From contig NZ_JARWOJ010000418.1 of the NCBI RefSeq assembly GCF_029868625.1, forward strand, positions 1 through 50,961: a DNA stretch of 50,961 bases. Direction: 5' to 3'. Shown one piece after another: positions 15,884 to 24,185 of the stretch. The position numbers were made by a program, and so were the translations under genes. Positions within the stretch are counted from its first letter, which is position 1, and every line of letters begins with the position of its first letter. Origin of the DNA: Nocardia neocaledoniensis. Lineage in GTDB: Bacteria > Actinomycetota > Actinomycetes > Mycobacteriales > Mycobacteriaceae. Under the pieces are notes generated by a model. That model was not told the DNA's origin, did not search any database, and saw only the letters and a list, made by a program, of their open reading frames with translations.

Positions 15884-18079
15884 CCACCAGTTCCAGTCTC
15901 CGAGCAGTCGCATGAGGGCGGGGACGAGGACGAGGCGGATCAGGGCGGCGTCGAGGAAGACGGCGACGGCGAGGGCTAGTCCGAGTTGTTTGAGTTCGAG
16001 GATGTCGGCGGTGAGGAAGCTGGCGAAGATGGCGATCATGATCGCGGCGGCCGCGGTGATCGGGCGGGCGGTGTGGGTGAGCCCGGCGGCGACTGCGTGC
16101 TGGTTGTTGCCGGTGGCATCCCAGTATTCGCGCATGCGGCGGATGAGGAAGACCTCGTAGTCCATCGAGAGGCCGAACAGCAGGGCGAACACGACGGTGG
16201 GCAGGTAGACCTGGACGAAGCCGGGACTGGTGAAGTCGAGGAGGTTTTCGCCGAGGCCCCATTGGAATACCGCGACGGTGATGCCGAGGGCGGCGCCGGT
16301 GGCGAGCAGGTTCATCGCGATGGCCTTGACCGGCAGGGCGATGCTGCGGAACGCGGCGATGAGGAAAATCAGTGAGGCAGTCAGCACGAGGGCGACGACG
16401 AGCGGCAGTTTGGTGGTCATTTCGTCGGAGAGGTCGACGAATTCGGCGGTGCTGCCACCGATGCGGACCTCGACTCCGGCCGCGTCAGCCGCTGCGGTGC
16501 GAAGGTCGCGAATGAGGTTGGTGGCCTCCATGGAGTCGAACGCGACTGACGGGATCGCCATTGCCAGTACTCGTCCGTCGTTGAGTTGGGTGGGGAGAAC
16601 GGTGGCGATGCGTTCGTCGCCGGCGATCTCGGTCAGGAATCGGTTGACCCGTTCGGGCGCGTCGCCGCTGAGTGGGGTGTCGCCAGGGCCGGTGGCGATG
16701 ATTTCGACTGGTGAGAGTGCTCCGGCCGGGAAGTTGGTGGTCAGTGCGGTGGTGGCGCGTCCGGTGGGGGTGTCGTCGAGGGCGCTGGTGCCCATATCGA
16801 GGCCGTAGCGGATCCCGAATACCGGGAATGCAGCGATGACGAACACCGCTACTGCGGCCGTGCCGAACAGGACCGGTCGGCGCATGACTAGATACGCCCA
16901 GCGCGCCCAGCGACCCGGGCTGGCACCAGGAAGGTCGGTGACGCTGTCGGCGGGGCGCCAGCGGGCCGGGAGTGCGCCGCGGTTGACGGCAGGGCCCAGG
17001 ACTGCGAGCAGGGCGGGAAGCAGGGTGACGGCGACGATGAGCATGCTGATGACAGCGGTGGCGACGCCGATGGCAATGCCACGGAAGATCGGTGCCTGGA
17101 TGATGATCAATGCGCAGAGCGAGATCATCACCACCAGGCCCGAGACCAGAATCGTCTTGCCTGCTGTGGCCAGTGAGCGGCCGACCGCGGCCGCGATCGC
17201 GGCGTGGTCGGCGACCACGGGATGGGCGAGTTCTTCGCGGAAACGGCTGACGATGAACATCGCGTAGTCGATACCGACGCCCAGGCCGACCATGGTGGCC
17301 ATGGCCACGGTCAGCGAATCGAACACGGTCACCGTGGTGAGACCGAACAACACCCCGACAGTGGTCAGCAATCCCGCGATGGCTACTCCGATCGGGACCG
17401 CCGCGGCGACCAGGGCGCCGAGCGCGAGGACGAGCAGGATGAGCGCGACCGGGATGCCGATCGCCTCGGCGCGAGTCAGATCGGCGTTCTGTAGTTCGGT
17501 GGCCGCGTTCTGCACCGCCGAATATCCGGTCAGTCCCACCTCGACGGAGTCGTCGCCCGTGGTGGCGATAGCGCCCTGCAGGTCGCGGGCGACCCTCGCG
17601 CGTTCTGCCATGTCGCCGCCGATACCGACCAGCGCGATCGCGACGTGCCCATCAGCCGAGATCTGGGATCCGGGCGGCCCGTCGTAGGGGCCGATGACAT
17701 CGACCACGCCCGGCACCTCCTTGGCCGCGGTGACTGTGTGAGTCACCGCTGCACGGAAGTCGGAGTCGTCGGCGGTGAGGGCAGAGGATCTCAGCACAAT
17801 GACCGCCTGCTCGGCGCCGAACTGTGGAAAGTGCTGGGCAACAAGACGATCGACCCCGGTGGACTCGGAGCCTTCGACGCCGAAGTCCATGGCACCGAGC
17901 CGGTTTTCGAGTAGTGGGTAGGCCACCGCACACACCGCCAGTAGTAGCGCCCAGATCGCCAAGACCGCGCGTCTGCGTCGGGCCATGAGAACGCCCCACC
18001 GATACAGCAGCCCTGGCGAGCCAGGTGGCAGTGGTTTCTGCCGCGACCTCTCGGTGACGGTGATCCGCTGCTGGTTCAC
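15818..18079 (-). CDS. MmpL/RND family transporter
   Basis: Inner-membrane RND-type exporter of 753 residues. It starts with LYRWGVLMARRRRAVLAIW and TM1, then a large periplasmic loop, a TM2-6 block (VALILLVLALGALVAAAVP, VGLGVGIDYAMFIVSRFREE), a second loop, and a TM8-12 block with FGLSMDYEVFLIRRMREYWD. Paired GIDYAMF/SMDYEVF motifs mark the proton-relay helices. Members export lipids, siderophores or drugs. GTG 18079 has AGGGAG upstream. It is divergent from the CmtR-like sensor with a palindrome between, which suggests possible metal control. Confidence 0.85.
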   Translation of the reverse strand: MNQQRITVTERSRQKPLPPGSPGLLYRWGVLMARRRRAVLAIWALLLAVCAVAYPLLENRLGAMDFGVEGSESTGVDRLVAQHFPQFGAEQAVIVLRSSALTADDSDFRAAVTHTVTAAKEVPGVVDVIGPYDGPPGSQISADGHVAIALVGIGGDMAERARVARDLQGAIATTGDDSVEVGLTGYSAVQNAATELQNADLTRAEAIGIPVALILLVLALGALVAAAVPIGVAIAGLLTTVGVLFGLTTVTVFDSLTVAMATMVGLGVGIDYAMFIVSRFREELAHPVVADHAAIAAAVGRSLATAGKTILVSGLVVMISLCALIIIQAPIFRGIAIGVATAVISMLIVAVTLLPALLAVLGPAVNRGALPARWRPADSVTDLPGASPGRWARWAYLVMRRPVLFGTAAVAVFVIAAFPVFGIRYGLDMGTSALDDTPTGRATTALTTNFPAGALSPVEIIATGPGDTPLSGDAPERVNRFLTEIAGDERIATVLPTQLNDGRVLAMAIPSVAFDSMEATNLIRDLRTAAADAAGVEVRIGGSTAEFVDLSDEMTTKLPLVVALVLTASLIFLIAAFRSIALPVKAIAMNLLATGAALGITVAVFQWGLGENLLDFTSPGFVQVYLPTVVFALLFGLSMDYEVFLIRRMREYWDATGNNQHAVAAGLTHTARPITAAAAIMIAIFASFLTADILELKQLGLALAVAVFLDAALIRLVLVPALMRLLGDWNWWLPTRHRIRSDTSAPETSAAAD

Positions 18080-18109
18080 GTGTTCTCCCTCCGTAACCGA
18101 TCATCATTG

Positions 18110-18125
18110 ATCGTCAAATGACGAT
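18110..18125. promoter_or_regulatory. Palindromic operator between mmpL and cmtR-like gene
   Basis: ATCGTCAAATGACGAT is a palindrome around a central AA. Related TGATCGT pieces occur just after it. Its position in the divergent promoter of an ArsR/SmtB-class sensor suggests the sensor's binding site. Confidence 0.5.
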
Positions 18126-18194
18126 GTGATCGTTGAAATGAGATTAATCACGCAAGCGGTCGATATCAATACCCTCTGCCGCTATCATCGTCGT

Positions 18195-18590
18195 ATGGCG
18201 ATTAATGAGGGCGAGGGTTGCCTCGTCGAGACGCAGGGCTTGGATCCGGCGGTGGCGTTGTTCCACAGCCTCTCGGATGGGACGCGGTTGGCGATTGTCC
18301 AGCGGTTGGCGTCCGGGGAAGCGCGGGTCGCGGATCTGATGGCCGGGCTCGGTCTGGCGCAGTCGACGGTGTCGGCGCATGTGGCGTGCCTGCGGGACTG
18401 TGGGCTGGTGGTGGGTCGTCCGCAGGGCAGGCAGGTGTTCTACAGCCTGGCCCGTCCTGAGCTGATGGATCTGCTCGCCTCGGCGGAGACCCTGCTCGCG
18501 GCGACCGGTAACGCGGTGGCGTTGTGCCCGAACTACGGCACCGACGCCACCTCCCCGACGACGGAGACCACTGCGGAGGTGCGAGCGTGA
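18195..18590 (+). CDS. cmtR: CmtR-like ArsR/SmtB family metal sensor
   Basis: Winged-helix repressor of 131 residues. The core SLSDGTRLAIVQRLASGEAR, the recognition helix GLAQSTVSAHVACLRDCGLV and the wing GRPQGRQVFYSLA are clear. CLRDC matches the Cys-x3-Cys pair of the recognition region in Mycobacterium tuberculosis CmtR, and a C-terminal Cys in ALCPNYG is placed like CmtR's third ligand, so Cd(II)/Pb(II) sensing is likely. ATG 18195 lacks a clear RBS and may be leaderless. Its stop overlaps the ATPase start (GTGA). Confidence 0.8.
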   Translation: MAINEGEGCLVETQGLDPAVALFHSLSDGTRLAIVQRLASGEARVADLMAGLGLAQSTVSAHVACLRDCGLVVGRPQGRQVFYSLARPELMDLLASAETLLAATGNAVALCPNYGTDATSPTTETTAEVRA

Positions 18591-20551
18591 GCGACGCGTG
18601 CGGCTGCGGCCACGACGAACCCACCGCAGACGGCGAGACCGAGGAGCGGGAACCCGAAAAGCTCTGGGAGGTCAGTGAACTGCGCGCTGCCGCAGTTGCC
18701 GGTGTGCTGCTGGTGGCGGCACTGATCGTTGGCTGGACCGGCGGCCCACGCCCCGTGGAGTTGGGTTTGGAGATCGCCGCACTGCTGGTCGGTGCCTACA
18801 CCTTTGTCCCGTCGACGTTCAAACGGTTGGCCAAGGGCAAGATCGGGGTCGGCACGCTGATGACGATCGCCGCGATCGGTGCGGTGATCCTGGGCGAGGT
18901 CGGCGAAGCCGCGATGCTGGCGTTCCTGTTCTCCATCAGCGAGGGCCTCGAGGAGTACGCGGTCGCCCGCACTCGCCGCGGTCTGCGCGCGCTGCTGAAC
19001 CTGGTCCCCGACCGGGCCACCGTGCTGCGTGACGGCACTGAAACCGTGATCAGCCCGGCGGAGCTGCGGGTGGGGGACCGGATGCTGGTTCGCCCCGGCG
19101 AGCGTGTCGCCACCGACGGCGTGATCGTCGAAGGCCGTAGCGCGCTGGATGTTTCGGCGATCACCGGCGAATCGGTACCGGTGGAGGCAGGGCCGGGTGC
19201 GGAGGTGTTCGCGGGGTCTATCAACGGCACCGGCGTGCTGACCGTCGAGGTCACCACGACCGCTGAGGACAACTCTTTGGCGCGGATCGTACGGATCGTG
19301 GAGGCCGAGCAGGCCCGCAAGGGTGACGCCCAACGCTTGGCGGACAAGATCGCCAAACCGCTGGTGCCCGGCATCATGATCGCGGCCGCCGCGATCGCGG
19401 TGATCGGTGCGCTCTTCGGCGATCCGGTCACCTGGATCGAACGCGCGCTGGTCGTCTTGGTCGCGGCGTCACCGTGTGCGCTCGCGATCTCGGTACCGGT
19501 CACCGTGGTGGCCGCGATCGGTGCTGCGAGCAAGTTGGGTGTGCTGGTCAAGGGCGGCGCCGCGCTCGAGGCGATGGGTCGGGTGCGTGAGGTCGCGCTC
19601 GATAAGACCGGCACGCTGACCGCGAACAAGCCCGCTGTCGTCGAGATCTCGACGGTCACCGGCGTCGATCAGGAAACTGTGCTCGGTGTCGCCGCGGCGC
19701 TGGAATCGCGCAGTGAGCATCCCCTCGCTCGTGCCATCCTCGCCGCCGTCGACACCTTCGCTCCCGCGACCGACGTCGAGGCCGTCACCGGCGCCGGGTT
19801 GACCGGTCTGGTCGACGGCCGGGCGGCACGACTGGGCCGCCCGGGCTGGATAGAACCCGGTGCGCTGGCTGCCGATGTGGAGCGGATGCAGCACGCGGGG
19901 GCGACTGCGGTGCTGATCGAGCTCGACGGCCAGGTGATCGGTGCGATCGCTGTGCGCGATGAACTGCGTCCAGAGGCGGGTGAGGTCATCGACCGGTTGC
20001 ATGCCCTGGGTATTCGCGTGTCGATGCTCACCGGCGACAACGCGCGCACTGCCGCCGCGCTGGCCGCCGAGGCCGGGATCGAAGACGTGCACGCGGACCT
20101 GCGCCCGGAAGACAAGGCCCGCATCGTGGCCGAACTGCGTACCGACCGGTTCACCGCGATGGTCGGCGACGGCGTCAACGACGCCCCCGCCCTGGCCACC
20201 GCCGACCTCGGTGTGGCGATGGGCGCGATGGGCACCGACGTCGCCATCGAGACCGCCGACGTGGCGCTGATGGGGGAGGACCTGCGGCACCTGCCGCGCG
20301 CGCTCGAGCACGCCCGCCGGGCCCGGCGGATCATGTTGCAGAACGTCGGCTTGTCGCTGGGGCTGATCACGATCCTGATCCCGCTGGCACTGTTCGGAAT
20401 CCTCGGATTGGCGGCGGTGGTGCTGGTCCACGAGCTCGCCGAGATCGTCGTGATCGCCAACGGTGTCCGCGCAGGACGCACGAAGTCCCTGGCCTCGCTG
20501 CCCGATTCGACGGCAAAGCCCGCCCCGGCGCTGGCCGGAGCCTCCGCGTGA
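18587..20551 (+). CDS. Heavy-metal P1B-type ATPase (Cd/Pb/Zn exporter candidate)
   Basis: Metal-exporting ATPase of 654 residues. The N-terminus lacks an HMA domain but has a Cys/His cluster (CGCGHDE). In order: two to four TM helices, actuator loop with ITGESVPVE, the metal-gate motif SPC at 295-297 (LVAASPCALAISVPVTVV), phosphorylation site Asp339 in DKTGTLT, SEHPLARAI, and MVGDGVNDAPALATAD. SPC instead of the usual CPC is typical of some P1B subgroups (for example P1B-4), but the CmtR-like partner favours Cd/Pb. The closing VHELAEIVVIANGVRAGR is unlike the HEGGT of P1B-4, so the metal is undecided. GTG 18587 overlaps the sensor stop. Confidence 0.85.
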   Translation: MSDACGCGHDEPTADGETEEREPEKLWEVSELRAAAVAGVLLVAALIVGWTGGPRPVELGLEIAALLVGAYTFVPSTFKRLAKGKIGVGTLMTIAAIGAVILGEVGEAAMLAFLFSISEGLEEYAVARTRRGLRALLNLVPDRATVLRDGTETVISPAELRVGDRMLVRPGERVATDGVIVEGRSALDVSAITGESVPVEAGPGAEVFAGSINGTGVLTVEVTTTAEDNSLARIVRIVEAEQARKGDAQRLADKIAKPLVPGIMIAAAAIAVIGALFGDPVTWIERALVVLVAASPCALAISVPVTVVAAIGAASKLGVLVKGGAALEAMGRVREVALDKTGTLTANKPAVVEISTVTGVDQETVLGVAAALESRSEHPLARAILAAVDTFAPATDVEAVTGAGLTGLVDGRAARLGRPGWIEPGALAADVERMQHAGATAVLIELDGQVIGAIAVRDELRPEAGEVIDRLHALGIRVSMLTGDNARTAAALAAEAGIEDVHADLRPEDKARIVAELRTDRFTAMVGDGVNDAPALATADLGVAMGAMGTDVAIETADVALMGEDLRHLPRALEHARRARRIMLQNVGLSLGLITILIPLALFGILGLAAVVLVHELAEIVVIANGVRAGRTKSLASLPDSTAKPAPALAGASA

Positions 20552-21078
20552 TCGCCACCTCGTCGTCTGCTCCCACCGTTTCGCGGTGGGGGCGGCGACT
20601 GCGGTGGGCCGCAGCCGCAGCCGTGTTCGCCGGGATCGACCTCGCGCTCAAAGCATGGGCGCAGACCGCGCTGGACGGGTCGCCGATCGAGGCGGGGCCG
20701 GTGGATCTGCGGTTGGCGTTCAACCCCGGCGCCGCGTTCTCGATCGCCGCCGACGCACCGACCTGGGTGATGCTGTCGATCACCACGGTGATCACCACGG
20801 CGGTCGCGGTGGCCGGATGGGTTGTCGCACCGCGCGCGAACTTGTTCACCCGGGTCGCACTCGCCGCAATTTTGGGTGGTGCCGCTGCCAATGTCATTGA
20901 CCGAGCCCCCGACGGGCTGGTCACCGACTATCTGCATACCGGCTGGTGGCCCACCTTCAACCTGGCCGACACCTTCATCGTGCTCGGCGCGACCGCCCTG
21001 ATCATCACCACCCTGATCGGAAACTCCGATGAGCGAGAACAACTCTCACCCGATCGCCACACCGGCAATCGGGACTGA
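20548..21078 (+). CDS. lspA: Accessory lipoprotein signal peptidase LspA
   Basis: Type II signal peptidase of 176 residues with four membrane helices. The active-site region ANVIDRAPDGLVTDYLH carries one catalytic Asp and FNLADTFIVLGA the other; LAFNPGAAFSI is the conserved N-A-S box. It is in an operon with the P1B ATPase (GTGA overlap). A signal peptidase coupled to a metal ATPase also occurs in lead-resistance (pbrBC) loci, where it helps to sequester exported Pb. It is therefore likely an accessory copy rather than the housekeeping enzyme. Confidence 0.87.
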   Translation: MIATSSSAPTVSRWGRRLRWAAAAAVFAGIDLALKAWAQTALDGSPIEAGPVDLRLAFNPGAAFSIAADAPTWVMLSITTVITTAVAVAGWVVAPRANLFTRVALAAILGGAAANVIDRAPDGLVTDYLHTGWWPTFNLADTFIVLGATALIITTLIGNSDEREQLSPDRHTGNRD

Positions 21079-22606
21079 ACCGAGCCCATCGCGTCGGTGG
21101 GCAGGGTTGGCGGCGCTGGTCGTGGCCCTGCTCACCGTGGGGCTGGACCTGATGGTCCTCAACGTCGCCCTGCCTACCCTGGCGCAAGACCTGGGCGCGA
21201 GCACCACCCAGCTGCAGTGGATCGTCAACGCCTACACGCTGGTCTTCGCCGCGCTGATGCTGCCCGCCGGTGGCTTCGGCGACCGCTACGGCCGCAAACG
21301 GCTGCTGCTGGTAGGTCTGGTCGCCTTTGTCGCCGCGTCGGCATGGGCCGCCTACAGCGGGTCCACCGGTTCGCTGATCGCCGCCCGCGCGGTCATGGGC
21401 ATCGGAGCCGCGATCATCGTGCCGCTTTCACTCGGGATCCTGCCGACGCTGTTCGGTCCAGACCAGCGTCGTCGCGCGATCGCGGTGTGGGTGGGCGCAC
21501 TGGGCGTCGGTTTGCCGCTGGGCCCGATCGTCGGAGGCTGGCTTTTGCAGCACTTCTGGTGGGGCTCGGTGTTTCTCATCAACGTCCCGGTCGGTGTCGC
21601 CGCTGTGGTTGCCTGCATGGTGTTGGTGCCCGAGTCGGCCGATCCGGACGCACCGCCGCTGGACTGGCTCGGGATCGTCACCGCCGTGCCCGGTACGGCG
21701 GCGGTGGTGTTCGCCGTCATCCAAGCACCCGAGTACGGGTGGGCCGACCCCATCGTGCTCGCCACTCTCACAGCCGGTGTGGTGCTGATCGTGGGATTTG
21801 TGATGTGGGAACGGCGGGCCCGCCACCCTCTGGTCGATCTGGCACTGTTCGCCGATCCCGCCTTCACCTGGCCCACCCTGGCCGCTACTGCGGGGACCTT
21901 CACCCTTGTCGGAGTGCTGTTCGTGCTGCCGCAATACTTGCAGATCCTGCGCCATCACGACGCCTTCGGCACCGGACTGCGCTTGGTTCCGTTGGTGCTG
22001 GCGATCATCGTCGCCGCGGCCGCGGTCGACAAGATCGTCACCCGCGTCGGCGCGAAAGTCCCGATCGTCACCGGAATGGTAATCGCGTCAGCTGGTTTCG
22101 TGCTCGCGTCCCGTATCACCGTTGACACCGGCTACGGCTATGTGGCGACGTGCCTCGCGGTTATCGGCTTGGGCGCAGGGCTGGCGTTGGCACCGGCGGT
22201 CGACGCGGTCATGGCGAGCTTGCCCGAACACCGCAGCGCCGCGGGAGCCGGTTTGCTGATGGCCATCCGACAGGTCGGGGCCGCGTTCAGCGTCGCCATC
22301 CTGGGCACCCTGCTCACCGTCGTCTACACCCGCGACCTCGACCCCCACCTGAACGGGCTACCCGAGGCCGTGGTCGGCGCGGCACGCGACAACATCGCTG
22401 GAGCACAACTGGTCGCGACCGGGCTTCCTGACCCAGCTGGTGCCGACCTTACCGCCACCAGCGCCCACGCCTACACCGAAGCTATATCTGCGGTGTTCCT
22501 GGCCAGCGCCGCTGTCAGCGCCCTGCTCGCCGCGGCCATCGCCGCCAAGCTCCCCAAACAGACACCCTCGCCGGGGCGAACATCACCGGCGCCCAGCCCG
22601 CGATGA
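21029..22606 (+). CDS. MFS transporter, DHA2 (14-helix) family
   Basis: Drug:H+ antiporter-like protein of 525 residues. It has 14 predicted helices, TM1 with LDLMVLNVALPTLAQDLGAS (motif D1), motif A GGFGDRYGRKR between TM2 and TM3, and motif C GLPLGPIVGGWLL in TM5. The length and motifs fit the EmrB/QacA group. The start overlaps lspA by 50 bases, so it belongs to the same operon. Substrate unknown; the context suggests a toxic cation or biocide. The first 19 bases around its start recur at 36555-36573. Confidence 0.85.
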   Translation: MSENNSHPIATPAIGTEPSPSRRWAGLAALVVALLTVGLDLMVLNVALPTLAQDLGASTTQLQWIVNAYTLVFAALMLPAGGFGDRYGRKRLLLVGLVAFVAASAWAAYSGSTGSLIAARAVMGIGAAIIVPLSLGILPTLFGPDQRRRAIAVWVGALGVGLPLGPIVGGWLLQHFWWGSVFLINVPVGVAAVVACMVLVPESADPDAPPLDWLGIVTAVPGTAAVVFAVIQAPEYGWADPIVLATLTAGVVLIVGFVMWERRARHPLVDLALFADPAFTWPTLAATAGTFTLVGVLFVLPQYLQILRHHDAFGTGLRLVPLVLAIIVAAAAVDKIVTRVGAKVPIVTGMVIASAGFVLASRITVDTGYGYVATCLAVIGLGAGLALAPAVDAVMASLPEHRSAAGAGLLMAIRQVGAAFSVAILGTLLTVVYTRDLDPHLNGLPEAVVGAARDNIAGAQLVATGLPDPAGADLTATSAHAYTEAISAVFLASAAVSALLAAAIAAKLPKQTPSPGRTSPAPSPR

Positions 22607-22698
22607 GGTAGACAGTCGGTAGCCAGCCGCGAGGGTGCAGCCCGACAACGCACGTCCGCCCAATCACTGTGTGCTCCCCGAGAAAGGCCTCCACGCCA

Positions 22699-23286
22699 AT
22701 GGTTACCACGATCTTGCAGGCCATCGGGCTCTTCCTGGTGACCAACATCGACGACATCATCGTGCTGTCCCTGTTCTTCGCCCGCGGCGCGGGGACTCGC
22801 GGAACCACCCTCGCCATCGCAACGGGGCAATATCTCGGTTTCGGCGCGATCCTCGCCGCGTCCATCCTCGTCGCGCTCGGTGTGACCGCGTTGCTGCCGG
22901 AACACGCTATCGCCTACTTCGGGCTGATACCGCTGCTGCTCGGTTTGCTCGCCGCATGGCGAGCGTGGCGAAACCACGACGACGACGATCGGGTCGAGGG
23001 CAAGAAGGTGGCGGTGTGGACGGTTGCCGCGGTGACCTTCGCCAACGGAGGCGACAACATCGGCGTCTATGTCCCTGTCTTCGCCACCGTGGGAACGGCG
23101 GCGATTTTCGCCTACTCGGTCGTGTTCCTGCTGTTGGTCGGGGTGTTGGTGCTCGCCGCGAAGTTCCTCACCACCCGCAAGGGCATTGCCGAGATCTTGG
23201 AGCGGTGGGAACACATACTCTTTCCGCTCGTTCTGGTCGTTCTCGGAATTGTCATCCTCGTCAGCGGCGGCGCGTTCGGCCTCTGA
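22699..23286 (+). CDS. cadD: CadD-like cadmium resistance transporter
   Basis: Membrane protein of 195 residues with about six helices. It begins with the family hallmark LFLVTNIDDIIVLSLFFARG and later has VAAVTFANGGDNIGVYVPVF, both acidic intramembrane motifs of the CadD/LysE-like cadmium transporters. ATG 22699 is preferred over the upstream ATG because AGAAAGG lies before it. Family members confer cadmium resistance. It follows the ATPase-LspA-MFS operon by 92 bases, reinforcing a Cd/Zn/Pb role for this block. Confidence 0.85.
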   Translation: MVTTILQAIGLFLVTNIDDIIVLSLFFARGAGTRGTTLAIATGQYLGFGAILAASILVALGVTALLPEHAIAYFGLIPLLLGLLAAWRAWRNHDDDDRVEGKKVAVWTVAAVTFANGGDNIGVYVPVFATVGTAAIFAYSVVFLLLVGVLVLAAKFLTTRKGIAEILERWEHILFPLVLVVLGIVILVSGGAFGL

Positions 23287-23336
23287 CCGCCCACCACCCT
23301 GTTTACACACGAGATCACCAAGAGGGAGGACGCGAG

Positions 23337-23411
23337 GTGACCTGTCTGTGCCCGTGCTCGTGTTGTCGATTGCTGTCCGGGAACGACCGGACATGGCGCG
23401 TGCGGAGGTGA
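23337..23411 (+). CDS. Cysteine-rich micro-ORF (24 aa) before the AraC gene
   Basis: A GTG start with GGGAGGA ideally placed 6 bases upstream opens a 24-codon frame that begins MTCLCPCSCC (five Cys within the first ten residues) and continues with an Arg-rich tail. It ends 18 bases inside the AraC gene in another frame, an arrangement typical of translational coupling or attenuation. Mycobacteria are known to use poly-cysteine leader ORFs as cysteine-responsive attenuators, so this may sense cysteine, or metal through cysteine. A metallothionein-like peptide is the alternative. Confidence 0.55.
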   Translation: MTCLCPCSCCRLLSGNDRTWRVRR

Positions 23412-24166
23412 GCGCTCCCGAGCACCGATGGTCCGGCGGGGTTTCGTTGACTCCCGGGCTCATGACATTCACCGGCGAGATCGGCGACGCAGCTGCCCAC
23501 GCGCACGCCGCCGTGCAGGTGCTCTTCGTCGCACGAGGGAGACTGACCCTCGCCGACGCGGCCGGACACACCACGCCCGCGCTCGCCGCGATTATCCCAC
23601 CCGGTGTAGTCCACCAGGTCAGTACCGAACCGGGCACCAGCGGATTCCTCGCGTTCCTCGATCCCGACAGCGTGACCGCCCACGCGGCACTGGCCCGACT
23701 GGGCGGGCAACCGCGCCACGCAGTCACCAGCTGGGTCAGCGTCGCTGCGCCCCTACCGGCTCCGCCGGGCGGCGGTCCGGTCACCAGATCGGTGCGCCGG
23801 GCCTCGCACCCTGTCGTGGCCGAGGCGCTGCGCCGGGCGACCTGCTGGGTGGGAGGTCCACCCTCGCTGGGCGAACTCGCCGCCGACATCGGGATTTCGG
23901 CGAGCCGCCTCTCCCATATTTTCACCGCGCAGGTGGGATTGCCGTATGTGGCGTGGCGGCGGTGGGTACGCCTGCAGCTCGGATTCGCTGTCGTGCGTGA
24001 AGGCGGTTCCCTCACCGAAGCCGCGCACACAGCGGGGTTCGCCGACAGCGCCCACCTCACTCGCACCTGCCGCGATCTGATCGGCATCTCTCCGACCGAA
24101 GCACTCGTCGCCACCGGATGGCGGCCACCACCCCCACGCGAGCGAGTCACCACCGAATCACGCTGA
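23393..24166 (+). CDS. AraC family regulator with cupin sensor domain
   Basis: Regulator of about 257 residues. The N-terminal half is a small beta-barrel (AHAHAAVQVLFVARGRLTLAD, then IIPPGVVHQV), a cupin-like effector domain with His residues. The C-terminal half has two HTHs (SLGELAADIGISASRLSHIF, and TEAAHTAGFADSAHLTRTCR), the second the AraC signature. ATG 23393 is chosen; upstream GTGs at 23348 and 23360 are possible but poorly spaced from the RBS. It begins inside a Cys-rich micro-ORF. A link to the cadmium block upstream is likely from position only. Confidence 0.78.
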   Translation: MARAEVSAPEHRWSGGVSLTPGLMTFTGEIGDAAAHAHAAVQVLFVARGRLTLADAAGHTTPALAAIIPPGVVHQVSTEPGTSGFLAFLDPDSVTAHAALARLGGQPRHAVTSWVSVAAPLPAPPGGGPVTRSVRRASHPVVAEALRRATCWVGGPPSLGELAADIGISASRLSHIFTAQVGLPYVAWRRWVRLQLGFAVVREGGSLTEAAHTAGFADSAHLTRTCRDLIGISPTEALVATGWRPPPPRERVTTESR

Positions 24167-24185
24167 TGGCAGCGCGCGAACTACC

